This document shows positions 35,759 to 47,300 of a DNA stretch of 64,000 bases, one piece after another (the stretch's first letter is position 1; every line of letters starts with the position of its first letter). The position numbers and the translations under genes are program-made. Under the pieces are notes generated by a model. That model saw only the letters and a program-made list of their open reading frames with translations. It was not told the DNA's origin and did no database searches. Origin of the DNA: Marsupella aquatica (lineage: Eukaryota > Marchantiophyta); contig OZ316895.1 in assembly GCA_973895155.1 (NCBI GenBank), positions 10,664,001-10,728,000 on the forward strand. Reading direction: 5' to 3'.

Positions 35759-37724
35759 ATAGCGACGATTTACTTTTTTTGTGATCTTCTCTAGACCCCT
35801 AGAAGGGTTGAAAAAATCCATCAGCTGCTGTAAATCGTCTGAGGGATTGACATGACACACAGCTGCTGATTTGTACAGCATTATGTCTCCATGAAATGCA
35901 TTTTCACCACCGAGAAACTTCTGATCGATGTGACTGATCCTCCTGACAACCATAGCGACTGGTGTCGGTACTTGCCTCACACCGAACTGTGATCCTATCT
36001 TCGGAATTTGATATGCAGGTTGAGTGTAACGCAGAGTCGTCCCCAAGCTTGGGAATTGGAGTATCCTGTACCTACAAGGCCTCTGGTGACCTACCTTTCT
36101 TTTATAAAAGAGCAACACCGGCAGCAGCTTACGTTGCCGTTAGCTTTTAGTTAAAAGCTCGAATCGTTGGCTGCTGCTTAGAGTGCTGCATTCACCGACT
36201 ATTCCACTGCGTGTTTTTCTCAACAGGTTAGCGAGTGAGTTTGGTGTCGTGATTGACCAAGCCTGGTGTCAGTAGGTGGAGCGATGGTCACTCATCCGAT
36301 TGTCCAAGTCAAACATTTTATTTTCGCATTCTCCTCAATTCTTGTCGTGACGGCAGTCTTGTTCTCTGCCAAAAGAAGGCTTGTAGTCAACTGATCTGGA
36401 GTCCGAGGATCAATTAGACGCTGCCTGTTTTGCAAAAGCATTCATTCTTGTCGTTTAGCTAAGCTTTCTATTTCACATCTGAGCAGTCAATCTTGTTTCA
36501 GTGCTATCAAATTTCGATTATACTACTGTTCGCTTTGCAATCAGGCTAGTCTCACTTGTTCAGAGTTGAGACGTGTCTATTGGAAGAGCCCATAACACCC
36601 AACAAGAATTGTTCTAAACATTACTAGCAGAGCCTGTCAAGTTTTTTACTGAGATGGTGATGCTTTAAGAAGCTCCACCCGAATGCATGAGTGAAAGTAG
36701 GTAAATCAAATTGAATGAGGTAGCATGTTTTGCATGTAAGGTGAAATCAAACAGTGACGTTTAGAAAGAATACTCGCGAACGGTGTTCCGCTTCGTGACC
36801 CAATCCACGGTGCAAGTGTTCAAGTAATCTGGAAGTTCCTTTGAAGTGATGACCTTCTGTGCACTCAACTCCCTCAGTTGAAGCTCGTTCTGCCTTGCAA
36901 TGGTACTGTGGTTAAAAACCGATCCGCAGTGAATTGTAGATCGAAGAACTGGAAAAACATTCCAGGAACTGGAGGACTCCAAGTAACAGCCACGGTCTGC
37001 ATACCTCCTTGGAAAATAGCTTGCCTGTGAGCATGTGTTTGAGTGAACTACAATGCAAGCCACAGGAACTAGTCCATTCAAAGCTTTATACAGTTGACTA
37101 CTTTGCATTGTAGGACGCAATAAATACCTTGAAGAGTTAATTTCCTGAAAGTTTCTTCAGCAGGAAATCATACATTGGGAATTGGTACACCTCTTCCCTG
37201 AAACAGAAACAGCAGGTCTGACAAAATCTGATCAGTTTAATGCTTCGGATTCAATCCTGGCAAAAAAAATGGGCAACCACAGTTTTGAACGATTTACCAC
37301 AGATTAGGAGAAAAGTTAAGTGATACTCACCCAAATTTACTTCTCATTTTGTTTTGGCAACCTCATAAATAGTCAAAGTTAATCAGAAATTCTTATTGTA
37401 GTACTACTACTAACAATAGTAATTAGTAGTCAATTAACCAAACACTTAAGCGGTGATGTAGTCAATCCGCGGTACTTCAAACAATCTGAAAACCTACGAC
37501 AATAAATTGATCACTTCCATCCCACTAAAGCTAAACGTGTCCTGCAAAAACTGAAGTGATCCACTGTTTGCCCTCCCTGGAACTGCAAAATAGCACTAAG
37601 TATACCAAAAATGTTTAAATTTATTATTTACTTCCTTGCTAAATGTCACTGAGAACCAGTGTATAACATACAATCGACACCTACATAAAGATACATGGTT
37701 CACCCCGTATGGGTTACATCTACA
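35759..37724. other. Spacer downstream of gene A
   Basis: The start of the stretch probably holds the gene A 3' UTR. A 119-codon open frame on the minus strand (36761-37120) has protein-like composition but no recognised domain or clear splice partners. Nothing else supportable was seen. Confidence 0.4.
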
Positions 37725-38097
37725 TGTTACAATACACATTTACTCTTAGTCTAGGGTTACACTATAACCGTAGTTAGGGCTTATCTAGGTAGCAGACTAG
37801 GTTACGTCCCGGTCTCGGTCCCGATTAGGTTGACTAGGTTGCACCCACTATATCCCAAACAATGTTTACTTGAATAGTAGTAACTCAGACTCATTCTTAG
37901 CTAGTTGGGAGATAGAGAGATCTTGTATTGTGGAGACTCGGTATGATTGACGGGCCTAGAGTGCAGTAAAGCTCTCGTGTGTTCTTGTGGACGTAGCCTC
38001 AAGTTGGGGTGATTGAACCACGTATCTCTCTGTGTCAACTACTTGTGCGTTGGCTGGTTCATGGGCTTGCCGTTGTGATTGTCGTCTATGCTCAACA
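37725..38097 (+). repeat. Copia LTR, copy 2
   Basis: Starts TGTTACAATACAC and ends TCAACA. The right ~240 bp (GCCTAGAGTGCAGTAAAGCT, ACGTATCTCTCTGTGTCAAC, GTCGTCTATGCTCAACA) matches the LTR at 2811-3154. The left half is diverged, so the start is approximate. No primer-binding site or coding sequence follows, so it is probably a solo or truncated LTR. Confidence 0.7.
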
Positions 38098-38323
38098 CTA
38101 GAGTAGAGAGAAACTTGCAAGCTGCTCTATGGACATTCCTCTCCTCTCTCTCTCTCTCTAGTCTCCAACTCCTGAATACTGATCTCTCGTATGAGCACAA
38201 TGAAATGTTCCTCCAGGGTTATACCCCCTCTTCACTAGTCTAACCTCAGCAACCCTGAATGAGGGTTAAGTTGTGCTCTAGTTAACCTAACCAGGCGCTA
38301 GCGAGAGCTAGTTAAATACCCAC

Positions 38324-38760
38324 AAATTCCCCCTTAACTCTAGTCTTGAGTTAACTCCTTAGCAAGCTACTCTTCTACTATCCATATGTATCTAAACAAG
38401 CTAATTAGATTAAGCCTTAGTTAACAATATATCTGTCAGATAGAGCATACATATATAGAAATTAACTAACTAACTAGCCCTTCTCCACAAAACCTTGCGG
38501 CATCACCATGAAATTAGTTCATGATCATATAGTCTAGACAGGAACATCGTGACTATATCCACATGTTCTATGCAAAAACCCAAACAAGACAAGTGCCATA
38601 GCCAAGCACAAAAGTAGTTCACACCCTTCCTCTTCTCAACTTGTTCAAAAGCACCATCCTACTTCAAGAACACCCACTTGCTATCAATGACTGTCTTGTT
38701 TTCCTTCTTGTTTCTCTGCAATGACTGCACCTCTATTTGCATGGCAACACCCCACTCTAC
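38324..38760 (-). mobile_element. Minus-strand copia remnant with RT fragment
   Basis: On the minus strand, 38760 down to about 38484 encodes pieces of the N-terminal half of copia reverse transcriptase: VEWGVAMQIEVQSLQ and DSKWVFLK, then FEQVEKRKGVNY, DIVTMFL and MPQGFVEKG. Several frame changes separate them. Nearer 38324 a purine run (AAGGGGGAATTTG on the minus strand) resembles the polypurine tract before a 3' LTR. The rest of the polymerase region is missing. The associated LTR boundary was not determined. Confidence 0.75.
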
Positions 38761-39943
38761 CTTCCCCTATGAAGACCAACATCTTCTATCAGCAAAGTAG
38801 CTCCATAATCATTACTATTGAGTCTCTCAAAGGCTCGGGGGTCTCACTATATGGATGCCTCCCCATCACCTACGACGTTTTTAGGTTGCGGACCCCCTAA
38901 AATGTAAGATTAAATTTTTTTTTCCAACCCCTATAAAGTTTGGAATAAATTTTGGTTATAAGTACCCTAATGTTCTTATAAGTCTCAAAATTTGATTTAA
39001 AAAACCCTATACTTCGTTGCACGTGATGTGCCATTTTTGTGGAAGTGAAACTCCCAAGCTCAAAAGGGTACCACATACCATATTTGTTTGGACTTCTTGA
39101 TTGTCATGAAGACAAGCTCCCGGACAAGCTCCTAGATGATTCTCCTCCACCAAAATCAACTGTTGATCTTGGTACCGCTAATACTATCGGCGTTGATGCT
39201 GGTACATGAGCATACACGTACATGCTCTTGCTTCCCCTCAATCCTGTCAACGCTCCTGTTCAATGATGGACCCCCATTTAAAGAAACAATCCTGTTGACC
39301 GCTTGCTGACAATCAACTTTACTGCCACTGGGTCCCATTAACCCCCTTTGGGTAGCCGAATCAAACTACCCATATGTATTTCCATAGGAAATTCTAGAAG
39401 GCAACCCCTTCTTTAGCTAGAGCTAACTAGAATTAAGTCATAATGGGCAGACTATCAAATGGAGGATACATACAACTCAAAACTTACATGATGCTGTTTA
39501 CCAAGGACATGGTGGTCCCCTTCCAATGAAACACTGATAACATCACCAAGAAAAGTTGTACATGCTATAACATCACCAAGAAAAGTTGTACATGCTTTGA
39601 GTTGTGTCCCCCAGAATATACAAAATTTCTCACTACTTTCCTTAAGTTTCATCATCGCCAAAAAGTTGAGAAACTCTCAATACTCCATTAGCTATTCTCT
39701 AAACAGCCATATGTGTCTAACTTAACACTCTGTAAAAAAATGGAATTGTAAGGTGCCAATACCAATGACTTAACAAGGTTGATCACTACCTATCACTGAA
39801 GATATTGGCTCACACTAGCTCATAAGAACACTAACCCATCTGGATGGACACAAAAGAAAGAAACCGCTAGGGGCATTTTGTTGATTGTAAGAGCATTTGG
39901 GCCAATTAAAATGTGTCACATGCACATCATCACTTGATGTCTC
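38761..39943. other. Repeat-derived spacer
   Basis: No gene seen. It lies between two copia remnants and probably holds further retroelement debris. A perfect 30-bp tandem duplication is at 39537-39596. Confidence 0.45.
39537..39596 (+). repeat. Perfect 2 x 30-bp tandem repeat
   Basis: ATAACATCACCAAGAAAAGT plus TGTACATGCT is repeated head-to-tail without mismatch (39537-39566, 39567-39596). The 30-bp unit keeps the minus-strand open frame 39455-39661 intact, adding ten residues. Confidence 0.95.
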
Positions 39944-40288
39944 TGTTGAGCATAGACGACAATTGCAACAGCAAACCCATGAACCATCCAATGCACAAGA
40001 GTCGACACAGAGAGATACGTGATTCACCTCCACATGAGGCTACGTCCACGGGAACACACAAAAGCTTTACTGCACTCTAGGCCGACCGGCCATACCAAGC
40101 ATCCACAGCGCAAACTCTCTCTATCTCTCAACTAGCTCCGTAACAATGAGCCTGAGTTCCCACTCTCCAAGCAAACACCGCTTGGTTATAGAGTGTGCAC
40201 AACATGACTAATCTAACCAAGTCTGCGACTAAGGTTAGCCTTTACTACGGTATAATCGGAACTCTAGACCTAAGAGTAAATCCTAACA
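39944..40288 (-). repeat. Copia LTR, copy 3 (inverted, likely solo)
   Basis: On the plus strand it runs TGTTGAGCATAGAC ... CCTAACA. Reversed, it is a 345-bp LTR starting TGTTAGGATTTACTC and ending TCAACA, nearly the same length as copy 1 (344 bp). It shares GGCTCATTGTTACGGAGCTA, GGATGCTTG.TATGGCC and CCTCATGTGGAGGTGAA.CAC with copy 1. No primer-binding site or polypurine tract adjoins it, and I saw no clear target duplication. Confidence 0.88.
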
Positions 40289-40490
40289 ATTTCATATTAA
40301 TGTGACTATACGGTTTTGAGGCATTTATTAGTCATAATTTTCTGGAATGTGCAAAAAAGGTACACTCACAGCATGTGTCATAAGGTAGGACCATCTATAA
40401 TTGTCTGTACCAAAACATTTTTAGCCTATTTGTGGCAGGCATGCCCTTAACGTTGGCCAATTGGCTTACAATGGTGGACCATTATGCGTA

Positions 40491-40510
40491 TATATATATA
40501 TATATATATG
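40491..40510. repeat. (TA)n simple repeat
   Basis: An uninterrupted run of about ten TA dinucleotides. Length could vary between individuals. Confidence 0.95.
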
Positions 40511-40861
40511 GTCTCCTGTATGCCTCCCCGCATACACGGGTTGACATATGATCGACCTTTTTACACAGTGATGGTCCATCACAGGACCATTACCCTATAC
40601 ATTAAGTAGAACCTGATATTTAAATCCTGATTCAACTCACAGCTGTGCTATCCTGACTATTATGACTGTCACTATTCATTTTGCAATATTGGGCCTCCTA
40701 GCTTATTGTCTATGTGAAGTAGTGACTCTAAGTGAGGGCATAACTCATAGACTCACCTAGCTTCAGTTGAGGGCATAATTGAAACTGAGTGAAGACAAAA
40801 AAACAAAGAGGGGAAAATTTGAAAACTAAATTTAATGAAAACAGTTTTTGCAAGGGGTTGT

Positions 40862-40924
40862 TTTCTCTCCTCATATTTAGGGAAGTGTTATCATCTCTCC
40901 TCCTATTTAGGGAAGTGTTATCAG
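40862..40924 (+). repeat. ~31-bp imperfect tandem duplication
   Basis: TCTCTCCTCaTATTTAGGGA and AGTGTTATCA occurs twice in tandem, with one A/C difference (TCATATTT against TCCTATTT). Confidence 0.85.
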
Positions 40925-41206
40925 CAGCGTTGTTTTTAGTGGCAAACATTCATTAGATTCTACCTCTTAGATTTTTTTCTTGCCATTTTTGGCAAAAATT
41001 GGTGTGTCCACCATTTGCAAGTTTCCCACCTGGGCACAGGCCCCATTAGCTAGAATCTAACTATCCCCTTAAATCCCTACAGTGGATCTAAGGGTCAGAC
41101 AATAATTTAGGAACATCAATCATAGCATAGTATCCCCCGTAGCATAATATCCCCGTAGCATCCTAGCATCTTCTCATAGCACAGGCTGACATTTGCCACT
41201 GGTTAC

Positions 41207-41322
41207 AATGGGAGAACTTTAAACCACACCTGCCCATATAAAAGCCCTAGGCATTCCCTCCCTCAATGGGAGAACTTTAAACCACACCTGCCCATATAAA
41301 AGCCCTAGGCATTCCCTCCCTC
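41207..41322 (+). repeat. Perfect 2 x 58-bp repeat with a TATA-like box
   Basis: A 58-bp unit starting AATGGGAGAACTTTAAACCA and ending CATTCCCTCCCTC is repeated exactly (41207-41264, 41265-41322). Each unit holds CCCATATAAAAGCCC, a good match to a plant TATA box. No coding sequence follows closely, so promoter activity is only a possibility; an LTR or MITE origin is equally plausible. Confidence 0.9.
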
Positions 41323-41360
41323 ACCACTCTTGATTCCTGTGCTCTGAAGAGTGTCTCACC

Positions 41361-41478
41361 ATAAAAGGTAAGTGTAGCACTTGCCAATAAAAGGGCCCAT
41401 TGTTAAACTTGTGCACTTTATAAAAGGTAAGTGCAGCACTTGCCAATAAAAGTGCCCATTGTTAAACTTGTGCAATTT
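41361..41478 (+). repeat. 2 x 59-bp near-perfect tandem repeat
   Basis: The unit begins ATAAAAGGTAAGTG.AGCACT and ends GTTAAACTTGTGCA.TTT (41361-41419, 41420-41478), with about three differences. It lies just downstream of the TATA-containing repeat and carries a consensus-like donor GGTAAGTG in each unit. Confidence 0.88.
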
Positions 41479-44353
41479 ATAATGCATATAATCACTAACC
41501 CAAATAACCGGTCCTCTTTATAGGTGCAGTTGTGGCTTAACAGAGTACACTATGAGGCTTGTAGTTATAGGCCCTCAAGAATTTGATGGATGAATCCATC
41601 AACACTAATCTTACTTATAAAACGCCAACTATAAGCTACAGTTTTTTCCCAGGCTTCTAGAATAAAGATTCTAGACCATATATCCATGGCTCATCAATCA
41701 TGTGGATGACTCGTTATCAAATAATAATCATGCATACTTTTTTTTATCATGATTTCTATTTGCAATTAAAAATGTGTTTTATTTCACCACCAAAAAGAGT
41801 ATAGTTACTACTAATTATTAAAATAATGACATCATGATATATATTTTTCAATTCCAATAATGTGAATAAAAATATATTGTGATGATATTTTTATTGTACT
41901 CCCTCTCTCTATTCACTCCCCTCTATTGAGGTTATTCTCTATTAACTCCCCTCTATTCTATTCACCTTCAAAGAACGGGTACTAGGGGCTAGTTTAATTT
42001 AAACTACGAGCTCAGATTTACGGATGCCAAGGTGAGTGAATTTTCTCGAGGGATGTATGCGACACTGGAAGCGTCGACAAATTACCATAGAAAACAGGTT
42101 ACGGATCGATGATCGTTTCAGAACGGCAATTGAGGATGGCAGTATTCTCGACTTTCCTTGTTGAAGAATTTCCTCCCGAGTGATCTGTATCCGTGACGAG
42201 CTCGACTGCGTCACAATCCGGTAGAAGGTACCTGAACGAAGGAATTGCACTTGAGAGCTCAGCACAATCATCATGTTGAAGGAAACAGGTACCTGTTTCC
42301 AATGTGCTGAAGGACCTTCGCACAAGTGCGTTTGGATCGATATCTTAGGACGTGATGAACGTACACACGTTCAATGTTTGACCGCGACCTTAGGTTGTAC
42401 TGATCGAGTACTGTCATTGACGACCAGGCCGCCATTTTTGAACTGAAGAGTTGATCCCGCTGTTACGATTGACAGGGAAAGGATCGTTGCTGCGCCTCGT
42501 ACTTTTTTCTGAGAGTGAAACGAGACTTGGCGAATCCATGCAACCGAAGCCCGGTTCTACGGTTCTACCGATATTTCCGGCTCGGTGTGGAATCACGGCT
42601 GCTGCATTCATGAGCGATCTGCCTCTTGTCAGCAGTCAATTTGGACGTTAAATCATAAGTTCGGTCACCGCAAAATCACATATCGAGGCCAAAAATGGAA
42701 CCGGCTGCCAACATACGGCGTATCAAACTGCACGAGTGAAAGTGGCACTAGATCATCGCTCCGAGCAAGTGTTCAGACGAAAGCGACGACCACGACGGTA
42801 CTCCCTTGCGTAGGTCTATCGGACAGTACCGTCTGTAGGGTACCGTTAAGTGTAATGTAGGGATTGAGATGGCCGATCGACCACTAGAGGATCATGTTGA
42901 CGGCTGGATTATTCTCCTGCATCGTTCGGGGCACCTCCAGGCCTGCTGGCTCAACACAAGGAAAAGGTACTTGACGGCCGGGGTTGTGGCGTTGCCAGTA
43001 GCAAAATGGAGTTATCTGCAAGATCGACGCAGGACCGTCTATTTATGCTTGCTTCTATGGCATACAACGCATCTCACCAATCACGAAGCCGACCTTTCTT
43101 TACTCTTCTCAACTTCAGGGTGGACTGAGCGTCTGCACGCAGAGCAGTTAGTTCTTTCGACTTTTCAAAGTTTGCTAGGTAGCGTTCTGATTGATAATAG
43201 TCTCGGACGAATGCAAGACATCAGTCGTAATTTTCAGATTCAGTTCTATGATCAATTAGCACAACGCAAGACTGCAAGGCACAGTCAGACTCGATCAATC
43301 TGTAGCTGTATGTATATCACACACGGTAGCCGCATGGCTTAGGATGGTGGCTCAAACAATGGAAGTCAGTGCGGTTTTTGTCGAGCGTATGGCACGAGTC
43401 AGCTCTAGTGAAACAGCTCGATTGCGGTAATGGATGACTTCAGATGTCATATTGTTGAATGGCGCGGTCTATGTCAATCATCATCCGCCTTTGAGTTCGA
43501 GAAATTGACTACTTCGTCCACTGCACCTAATTCGGATGATTTTCATGTCCATGCAGCTAGAAACTGAGAAGCGGCTCGATCTTCTGAAGTCATCTTCGCG
43601 AAACTTACACCACGACGTGTTGAGCTCAGAATTCCGCTGACAATCTGATTTGCAAGATCTGATCGAAGGTAGACCGGTGCACTGCTACACATTCAGTCGA
43701 CTCATTGATAATCTACCCTCCGTTTGAATCGTTGTAATCAAAACTAGCAGCTCTGGACGAATTCGCTAATTAATTGAGGCACCATTTGAGCTCATCTCTT
43801 TCTGTGTCTATAGGAGTCAGCCGTATGAGAGCCTGCAGTGCTAAGAGAGTGCAGGTTCACATTCATTCAAATCACGCTGTACTTTACTTGAGGAAATACA
43901 TCAGCACTTGAAATTGCGTGTTTAATAATTATTGATTGTAGCTTTTTGGAAAGTACCCTTTCAGTTGAGACACAATGCCCCCTTCATCGCGGAGTTGAAC
44001 TCGAGGAGTCCACTAAGCATGAGATCCGCTGCAAGCATATTGACGCCACAGTTGGTATTGGCAAACTAAGATGAATGTTGTTAATTAGCAAAATGATCTC
44101 GTAAGTGACACGGGCTGCTCATTAATCACGGGTTCCCGCTCTTCTCTCATCCCCAGGCAAAGTTCCTGCTACTCAGGGTCATATATGAACAACAACCAGC
44201 TCTCTAGCTAATTCTCTAGGAGGGAGTCGTAGCAATGTCTGATCTTCTTTAAGCGTTATTTTGCACTGGGTGTCGGCAACCGATACGAAGTTAACGAAGT
44301 TCCGAAATATTCAGACATAATCTCAGACGTTGTTACCTGGCAGCGGAGACAAC
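41479..44353. other. Upstream flank of gene B, no supported gene
   Basis: The first ~500 bp is AT-rich, with CTCCCCTCTATT repeated near 41904-41958. From about 42000 the sequence is more GC-balanced and contains several open frames, the longest 157 codons (42869-43342, plus). None shows a domain I recognise. The last part probably holds the promoter and 5' UTR of gene B. Confidence 0.4.
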
Positions 44354-47300
44354 ATGTCAAATACGAACAGCATATATAGCGACAGGCTCAGTCCTTCTAC
44401 GAGTTCGGAGACAGCAGCTCCAAGCTCTCCATCTCCGCACAAAGGGAAAAGGCCAATCGCTAGTCAATCGGTTGGGGGCCCACCCCCTCTCCTGAAAAAA
44501 TCCAAGTTTGGAAAGGAAGTACAACTGAAATTTCTTCTTCCAAATGAAGCGGAAGTTAAGTTCACGGCAGATTCGGAGAGCATCCAATCGGTTGAAGAGG
44601 TACTGGATCTGATGAAAAATCAGATTCAGGCAGACCGTCGACTGGAGTCGCCCGGATCTGTGACATCAAGGCCTGTGGAATGGGGGCCAAATTTAAAGTT
44701 GGAGACTACAGTTGGCCAGCTGGGCAAGACCGAGCTCACGGACGAGTCACTCATCGAAATGATGCAGGCTGCCAAAAGGAGCAGTGTCATCACCTTTTTA
44801 GTAAATGATGGGCGCGAGGATTGGTCTTACAGCGATCCGGTGAGATCCTCCTCTACCTTGAACCTGTCTTTAGGGCTTCTGATTTGTTCCGATTACTCTG
44901 TTCTATATGTTTTGACTTATCATCATGCTGTTTCCAGGTTATGGAAATTTATTCACAATGAATCCAGTCTCCATGAATATGTAATTGGTAGTTGCCTGTT
45001 CCGAGTGCATTGGCCGGAAAGATATTTTGTTTTGTAGCTCAATTGGACGTGTGATAAATTGTCTGTTGCAATGTTGGGAAGGTGGATCGAGATCCTCTGA
45101 ACGAGAGTTCTAATTCCACATATAGTAGGAGCCATTGGACGGGTGCGGTGCATCTCCCTCATTAATTTACTTATGTGATCATAATCGATGAGTTCTAACG
45201 CCTTCGATCTGCAGGATATGTGGGATGTTACACCGAGACCGGAACTGCTTGGTCGTCATCCACAAGGCTATACTTTGGAGACCGCGCTTGCAGATCACGT
45301 TGTAAGTAGTTTCGTGTGTGACGTTAGGGCTCCTTGCACATTGGAAATTTCAGACTCCGTCTGTCAAAAAGTTTGAGGCTAATTTAATCATTCTCCTTTT
45401 GATGAGTTGTAGGACAACGCCATACAGGCCGTATTTAATATCGAGCCAGTGAAGGACCGTCTTGTCAGGTACAAAGAAAGTCAGTTTACAGAGAACACAA
45501 ATTGGAAGCTGTTCAGGGTTCCGGCGTCTTTCCCTTTGGCGCGAAAGATAGGGATCAAACTTATCTAACACATGCAAGGAAACCTTGTGCCTGTTGTAGT
45601 GTGAAACTGAGTCCTGACCAGATCACCATATTCGACACCGGTCCAGGGATGGACGCGAATGAAAATGGTGGAAATTGCATTAAGAACTGGTATGATCCAT
45701 GCATTGGGGTACGATTGAGTTCAGCTTTCAGTTGACTTGTCCGAGTGTTCTAATTGAATGTATGTGAGTGGCTTCAAAAGTGTCTCGCAGATGACTATCG
45801 GTATTAATCTGTATGCATTTGCCAGGGGTACAATGGGTGCATCCACCCATCGTGCAGTACATCACAAAGCCAAAGGCGGGGAGCCTCCTTTTCTCAAGGT
45901 AAGGTCGTGCTTGAGAATATAGTTGAAGCTTTTAAAAACGTCTAATTTTCTCTGTAAGGTCGATTCCTTAAGAGAAACGATTTTTGATTGTAAATCTATG
46001 TTAACTAGGCTGATTACCCTTTACTTGAACGCAGATAGATTTTGTTGTAAAAAAGGATTCCATGCTGTTTTCTCTCCATCTTTGCCCCAGCCCTTTTTTT
46101 TGTCTGCCCCTCACTTTCAATTCTGCCCTTAGTTAGTCTCACTGTCTACAGACTTCACTTAGGCAATAATAGGCCCATGCAATGAATAGCTTTTGATTGC
46201 TTAGTTAGATTATTGTTCCACTCCAGAATCCTTTTATATATATATGTGCTCTGATAATCACTTCGGGCTTGTTGGGATTTGATGCGTGCTGCAGCCTTGC
46301 TTGGGAAAGTACGGTGTTGGAGGCATTTCAGCAGCGTTTTACATCGGAGAGTAAGTGACCCAAGACTAGAAGTGGAAATAAGGATGTTGCTAGCACGGAC
46401 ATTGCCCACATGATCAAAGAGTTGAAATCGAAAGGATAATACCTCTTCAGGTCCTTCGTATATAGCTGAGATAGTACTCAATCATGAATGATCTGGTATT
46501 GCTTGGTTCGAGTTCATAGCAGGAATCTTCTACACAAGTTTTGCAGGTGCGTTGAGGTGTTCTCGACGACTAGAGAGTCAGACAAGGTGGTGAGCTTGCG
46601 CATTGAGCCCAAAACACTGGTAAAACGCTCTCAGGGCGAGTCGTCTGAAGATTTTCGACAGGAAATCTGGAGAGTGCGTTTCTGACTCTCTATGCACCAT
46701 CACTAGCTGTGTCCCTGGCTGATTTTGAACGAACAAGTTACCCCTCATCCTCTAACTGACCCGATTCCTGATCGAAGAATATTATTTTATACAGCACAAA
46801 TTGTATACATGTAGGTTTGAAGGCTCTAACGTTCGGTAACCGAAGCCTTTCGCATATTGAGGAGATGATGTTGTCTATTTCAGAGCAAATGACATGCATG
46901 ATTACATACTACCAATAGAACTGAGTATTTGTTCATTTGGATCTTTCAATCGTAAGTAGGTGCCTGGGAGATTTCGAAATATGACAAAAGAGGAACGGGC
47001 AACGTCTCCTCAAAATAGCTTTACAAAGGCAAGTCCTAGAGTTGGATGAATCTGTAATCCCTTTGTTAACAAATCTTCGCATTCTGAGATGAAATTTCTT
47101 TTACGGAGGGTCGGACGTACGTCTCTTCGACTGCAACCCTCGAACGTTGTTCTGTTTCCAATTTTCGATGATTCTTGGCCGTGGTTTAATTTTGATCTTG
47201 GAAGGCAGTTGACCTTCTACGCTTTTCTGCTTGAGTGGCGAATTAACACTAATTGAAAGACTCGTTGAGAGATGCCGATGCTTCAAAGTAGTTTTTGGGT

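Noticed and set aside
38098-38323. Complete inverted LTR next to LTR copy 2
   Set aside because: A purine tract at about 38327 suggests an LTR begins here on the minus strand, but I could not find a convincing CA terminus or a second copy, so no boundary is given.
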